A DNA stretch of 64,000 nt. It comes from Deltaproteobacteria bacterium. Lineage in GTDB: Bacteria > Desulfobacterota > Syntrophorhabdia > Syntrophorhabdales > Syntrophorhabdaceae. The position numbers and the translations under genes were made by a program. The stretch covers positions 124,001 to 188,000 of the forward strand of contig JAKLET010000002.1 of assembly GCA_022711595.1 (NCBI GenBank), given 5' to 3'. The notes beneath the pieces are model-generated. The model was not told the DNA's origin. It ran no database searches and saw only the letters and a list, made by a program, of their open reading frames with translations. Of this stretch, positions 61,858-64,000 are shown in pieces (position 1 is the first letter of the stretch; the number at the start of each line of letters is the position of its first letter).

Positions 61858-61905
61858 AATAGGCTTGAAAGTTTGGGTGCCTGAACGGCTTGAAAGCTTG
61901 ATGTG
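61858..61905. repeat. Intergenic repeat locus R15 (short)
   Basis: GGCTTGAAAGTTTGGGTGCC and TGAACGGCTTGAAAGCTTGA are 9-nt words of the family, without a visible right arm. The rest of the 231-base gap to 62085 is AT-rich and holds a CAACGG/CCGTTG inverted repeat near 61968-61994; I see no gene in it. Confidence 0.5.
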
Positions 61906-62085
61906 AAAGACCTTCATTCCTGAATATTACCTTTAAATTTGAAATGCTAATGTATCCCAACGGTTAAGCGCCCGAGTGTTTTTTCCACCGTTGACATCAA
62001 TGTGCAATTGAGATATCGTTCTTTAATATTGTAATGTAATAAGTTACTTTGCAATGGTTTCGTAAAATGCAAAAAGGAGGCGTCT

Positions 62086-62667
62086 ATGTATCGGGAAAGA
62101 CGAAGAGGCACATTGGTCGGGCCGATCATCGTGTCGGCCTCACTGATAATACTTTCGGTCTTTTTATTTCCGATCTCCGGCAGTTCCCAGGTCACTTACG
62201 GTGCGAGGCTCCAGCAGAACCTGATCGAGCAGAACAACCTGAAGAGAAATATAAACTTTCTCATGCGCCTGAGCGACCAGGCAAAAGGCAGGGCGCAGCT
62301 CTCACGGACGGCCGGTGACCGAAAGGCCTACAATTACTGGAGAAATCAATATCGTGGCCTGCAGAATAGGATCAACCAGTATCAGCAGAGACTGGCATAT
62401 CTGCAGTCCCAGGAGCAGCAGCTGCGCTACGCTGTCAACACTTATGGTCCCAATGCCGGAGGAGGTTCTGTTACGGGCGGGTCATCGGGCGGAGGCTACG
62501 GTTCAGGCTCGGGCGGAGGCTACGGTTCAGGCTCGGGCGGAGGCTACGGTTCAGGCTCCTCAGGAGGTTCATCGGGGGGTAGATCAGGCGGCAATCAGGG
62601 TGGCAGCTCCGGAGGCGGAGGGCAATGCAAAGGATTGGATCTCCTGGGCAATTGTATAGAACGGTGA
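62086..62667 (+). CDS. Membrane-anchored coiled-coil protein with Gly/Ser/Tyr repeat tail
   Basis: 193 residues. AAAGGAGG precedes ATG 62086. An N-terminal hydrophobic segment (about 12-31, signal or anchor) leads to a coiled coil (about 40-115: ARLQQNLIEQNNLKRNINFL, YWRNQYRGLQNRINQYQQRL), then a low-complexity tail (about 125-180) with three exact copies of GGGYGSGS and more SSGG units, ending in a pair of cysteines (GQCKGLDLLGNCIER). The tail resembles flexible surface or adhesive sequences. No known family is recognised. Confidence 0.8.
   Translation: MYRERRRGTLVGPIIVSASLIILSVFLFPISGSSQVTYGARLQQNLIEQNNLKRNINFLMRLSDQAKGRAQLSRTAGDRKAYNYWRNQYRGLQNRINQYQQRLAYLQSQEQQLRYAVNTYGPNAGGGSVTGGSSGGGYGSGSGGGYGSGSGGGYGSGSSGGSSGGRSGGNQGGSSGGGGQCKGLDLLGNCIER
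62487..62558 (+). repeat. Three perfect 24-bp tandem repeats in the coding region
   Basis: The unit GGGCGGAGGCTACGGTTCAG plus GCTC occurs three times without a mismatch, encoding the eight-residue SGGGYGSG-type repeat. Perfect identity suggests recent expansion and length variability. Confidence 0.92.
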
Positions 62668-62755
62668 ATTGCTTGAATGCTGAACTTCCTTAGGAGAGGT
62701 CTGCATTTTATGCCGCTCAAACATTAAAAAGATTCGTGTATTCAAGCTGTTTTTT
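62668..62755. repeat. Intergenic palindromic repeat locus R16 at a convergent junction
   Basis: ATTGCTTGAATGCTGAAC on the left and GCCGCTCAAACATT...GTATTCAAGCTG on the right, ending in seven Ts directly before tRNA-Pro (minus). Confidence 0.65.
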
Positions 62756-62760
62756 TAATA

Positions 62761-62836
62761 TCGGGGCGACTGGATTTGAACCAGCGACCTCTTGCTCCCA
62801 AGGCAAGCGCGCTAAACCATGCTGCGCCACGCCCCG
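62761..62836 (-). tRNA. tRNA-Pro (TGG)
   Basis: On the minus strand: acceptor CGGGGCG/CGCCCCG, anticodon loop CTTGGGA with TGG inside the stem CTTGC/GCAAG, T arm CTGGTTCAAATCCAG, discriminator A. CCA is not encoded, unlike in the other two tRNAs of this window. Confidence 0.95.
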
Positions 62837-62945
62837 AACAGCCTGAGCATATCACAGAAACAAGTGTTTTTCAATAATCAGCACCTGTTTCAAGGCCCAC
62901 AAGAGCGTTGACTTTTTTTGCTTTTCAGCACAGAATAAGAGCATA

Positions 62946-64000
62946 ATGATCGGTATATCAAAGCTTTATTGCGGCGCCGTAGAAGCATCCGACCCGTTGC
63001 GTTACGGAAGGGAATCGGCGCATCTTCCGTCCCACCTTCTCCAGTTCTCGAAGGACAAAAAACCCGTTGTCGTATGGAACATGACAAAGCGCTGCAACCT
63101 CAGGTGCGTTCATTGCTATGCTTTCGCGGAGGGCGAAGGTTACAAGGGCGACGAGTTGTCGACAGAGGAAGGCAAGACACTCATCGACGACCTCGCGCAG
63201 TTCGGTGTCCCGGTCATCCTTTTTTCCGGAGGTGAGCCGGTCCTCAGGGAGGACCTGCCGGAGCTTATCGACCATGCTGTCAAGAGAGGTCTTCGGGCTG
63301 TGATATCAACGAACGGGACGCTCATCACCGGGGAAAAAGCGCACATTTTCTCGCGGTTCTCTCTATCATACATAGGGGTCAGCCTCGACGGCTTGAGCGA
63401 TATAAACGACGCCTTCCGGGGCGTGCGGGGGGCTTTTGAGAGAGCGATAGATGGCATGAGGAACGCGAAGAAGGCCGGTATCAAGGTGGGGCTCAGATTC
63501 ACCATCAATAGAAGGAACGTCGGTGAAATACCGAAGATCTTCGATCTCATAGAAGAAGAGGGCATAGAGCGCGTCTGCTTCTATCACCTGGTTTACGCCG
63601 GAAGGGGTTCCAAGCTTATGAACGAGGACCTCTCGCACGAGGAGACGCGCCGTGTTGTAGATCTTATCATGGACAGAACAAAAATGTTTTTCGATAAAGG
63701 CAGGCCCATAGAAGTGCTGACTGTTGATAATCATGCCGATGGCCCTTACATCTATCTCAGGCTCCTGAAGGAAGACCCCGCAAGGGCGAAGGAGGTACTT
63801 GAACTACTAAAAATGAACGAAGGCAACGCCTCCGGTGTCGGTATCGCCTGCATTGACGAAAAGGGCTTCGTTCACGCCGACCAGTTCTGGAGGCACTATA
63901 GCTTTGGAAATGTCAGACAGCGGCCATTCAGTGCCATCTGGAAAGATATGTCGGACCCCGTAATGGCTAAGCTGAAGGAAAAGAAAAAGCATGTGGGGGG
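62946..64000 (+). CDS. ahbC: AhbC-type radical SAM protein (12,18-didecarboxysiroheme deacetylase), 3' end cut off
   Basis: 351 residues visible. The opening IGISKLYCGAVEASDPLRYGR and the cluster motif WNMTKRCNLRCVHCYAF (CxxxCxxC) fit AhbC/NirJ-type enzymes, with ILFSGGEPVLREDLPEL as the SAM-binding GGE motif. AhbC removes two acetate side chains during siroheme-dependent heme b synthesis; NirJ does related chemistry for heme d1. The opening motif favours AhbC. The C-terminal auxiliary cluster region is partly beyond the window (a Cys occurs in GVGIACIDEKG). No partner gene is visible before it. Confidence 0.88.
   Translation, partial: MIGISKLYCGAVEASDPLRYGRESAHLPSHLLQFSKDKKPVVVWNMTKRCNLRCVHCYAFAEGEGYKGDELSTEEGKTLIDDLAQFGVPVILFSGGEPVLREDLPELIDHAVKRGLRAVISTNGTLITGEKAHIFSRFSLSYIGVSLDGLSDINDAFRGVRGAFERAIDGMRNAKKAGIKVGLRFTINRRNVGEIPKIFDLIEEEGIERVCFYHLVYAGRGSKLMNEDLSHEETRRVVDLIMDRTKMFFDKGRPIEVLTVDNHADGPYIYLRLLKEDPARAKEVLELLKMNEGNASGVGIACIDEKGFVHADQFWRHYSFGNVRQRPFSAIWKDMSDPVMAKLKEKKKHVG

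Noticed and set aside
62487-62558. Tandem repeat as non-coding iteron or origin
   Set aside because: It lies in frame inside a gene and encodes a regular Gly/Ser/Tyr repeat.

Overview
The window reads as one contiguous chromosomal segment of a Gram-negative, probably anaerobic bacterium of the former Deltaproteobacteria (Desulfobacterota-like). A Syntrophorhabdus-type lineage is my best guess, but that is an inference and not proven. Supporting signs are an LPS/BAM-type outer membrane gene, TRAP and amino-acid ABC transporters, a Cache-domain chemoreceptor, several nitroreductases, a radical-SAM enzyme of the siroheme-dependent (Ahb) heme route, and an F-type ATP synthase operon with separate b' and b genes but no a or c genes beside it. 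I see no insertion sequence, prophage, CRISPR array or plasmid origin.

Layout. 0-3.5 kb: a truncated ClC chloride channel and a three-gene muropeptide-recycling operon. 3.8-6.9 kb: a hybrid histidine kinase with five PAS domains. 7-9.8 kb: a tandem pair of nitroreductases, a GalT-family enzyme and a zinc-ribbon protein. 9.9-21.7 kb: a tightly packed minus-strand operon for trehalose and storage sugars (treZ, GH57, treY, two GlgC-type genes, a glycosyltransferase, an MscS-like membrane protein). 22-29.7 kb: three tiny envelope genes, then a second minus-strand operon (gpgS, lapA-like, M23 peptidase, mscS, DUF5752, treT), with gpgP divergent. Together these two blocks can make trehalose by two routes and glucosylglycerate by a two-step route, next to mechanosensitive channels; I read them as an osmotic-stress island.

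29.8-33.3 kb: a Crp-type regulator with a TRAP transporter. 33.8-34.1 kb: tRNA-Gly and tRNA-Cys separated by degenerate copies of the tRNA-Gly 3' end. 34.3-39.2 kb: YjbQ, an IscU-like scaffold and a serine-biosynthesis cluster. 39.4-42.5 kb: an acidic/polar amino-acid ABC transporter. 42.7-50.7 kb: DsbC-like, gamma carbonic anhydrase, cupin, chemoreceptor, hisF, rlmI, a molybdopterin-fold protein lacking its metal cysteine, thioredoxin and thioesterase. 50.8-52.3 kb: an unusual BamD-LptA-like fusion. 52.4-60.4 kb: rsmG-parA-parB followed by the ATP synthase genes. 60.4-64 kb: a B3/B4-domain protein, a third nitroreductase, a Gly/Ser-rich surface-type protein, tRNA-Pro and the start of ahbC.

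The most unusual non-coding signal is a family of imperfect palindromic repeats built from short iterated words (9-nt TTCAAGCNG-like, 7-nt ACGCCTC-like, and longer words). They occupy intergenic gaps throughout, including all seven convergent gene junctions, and sometimes reach into the stop codon of the preceding gene. Start codons were re-chosen in many genes from ribosome-binding sites and family alignments from memory; no database search was possible.
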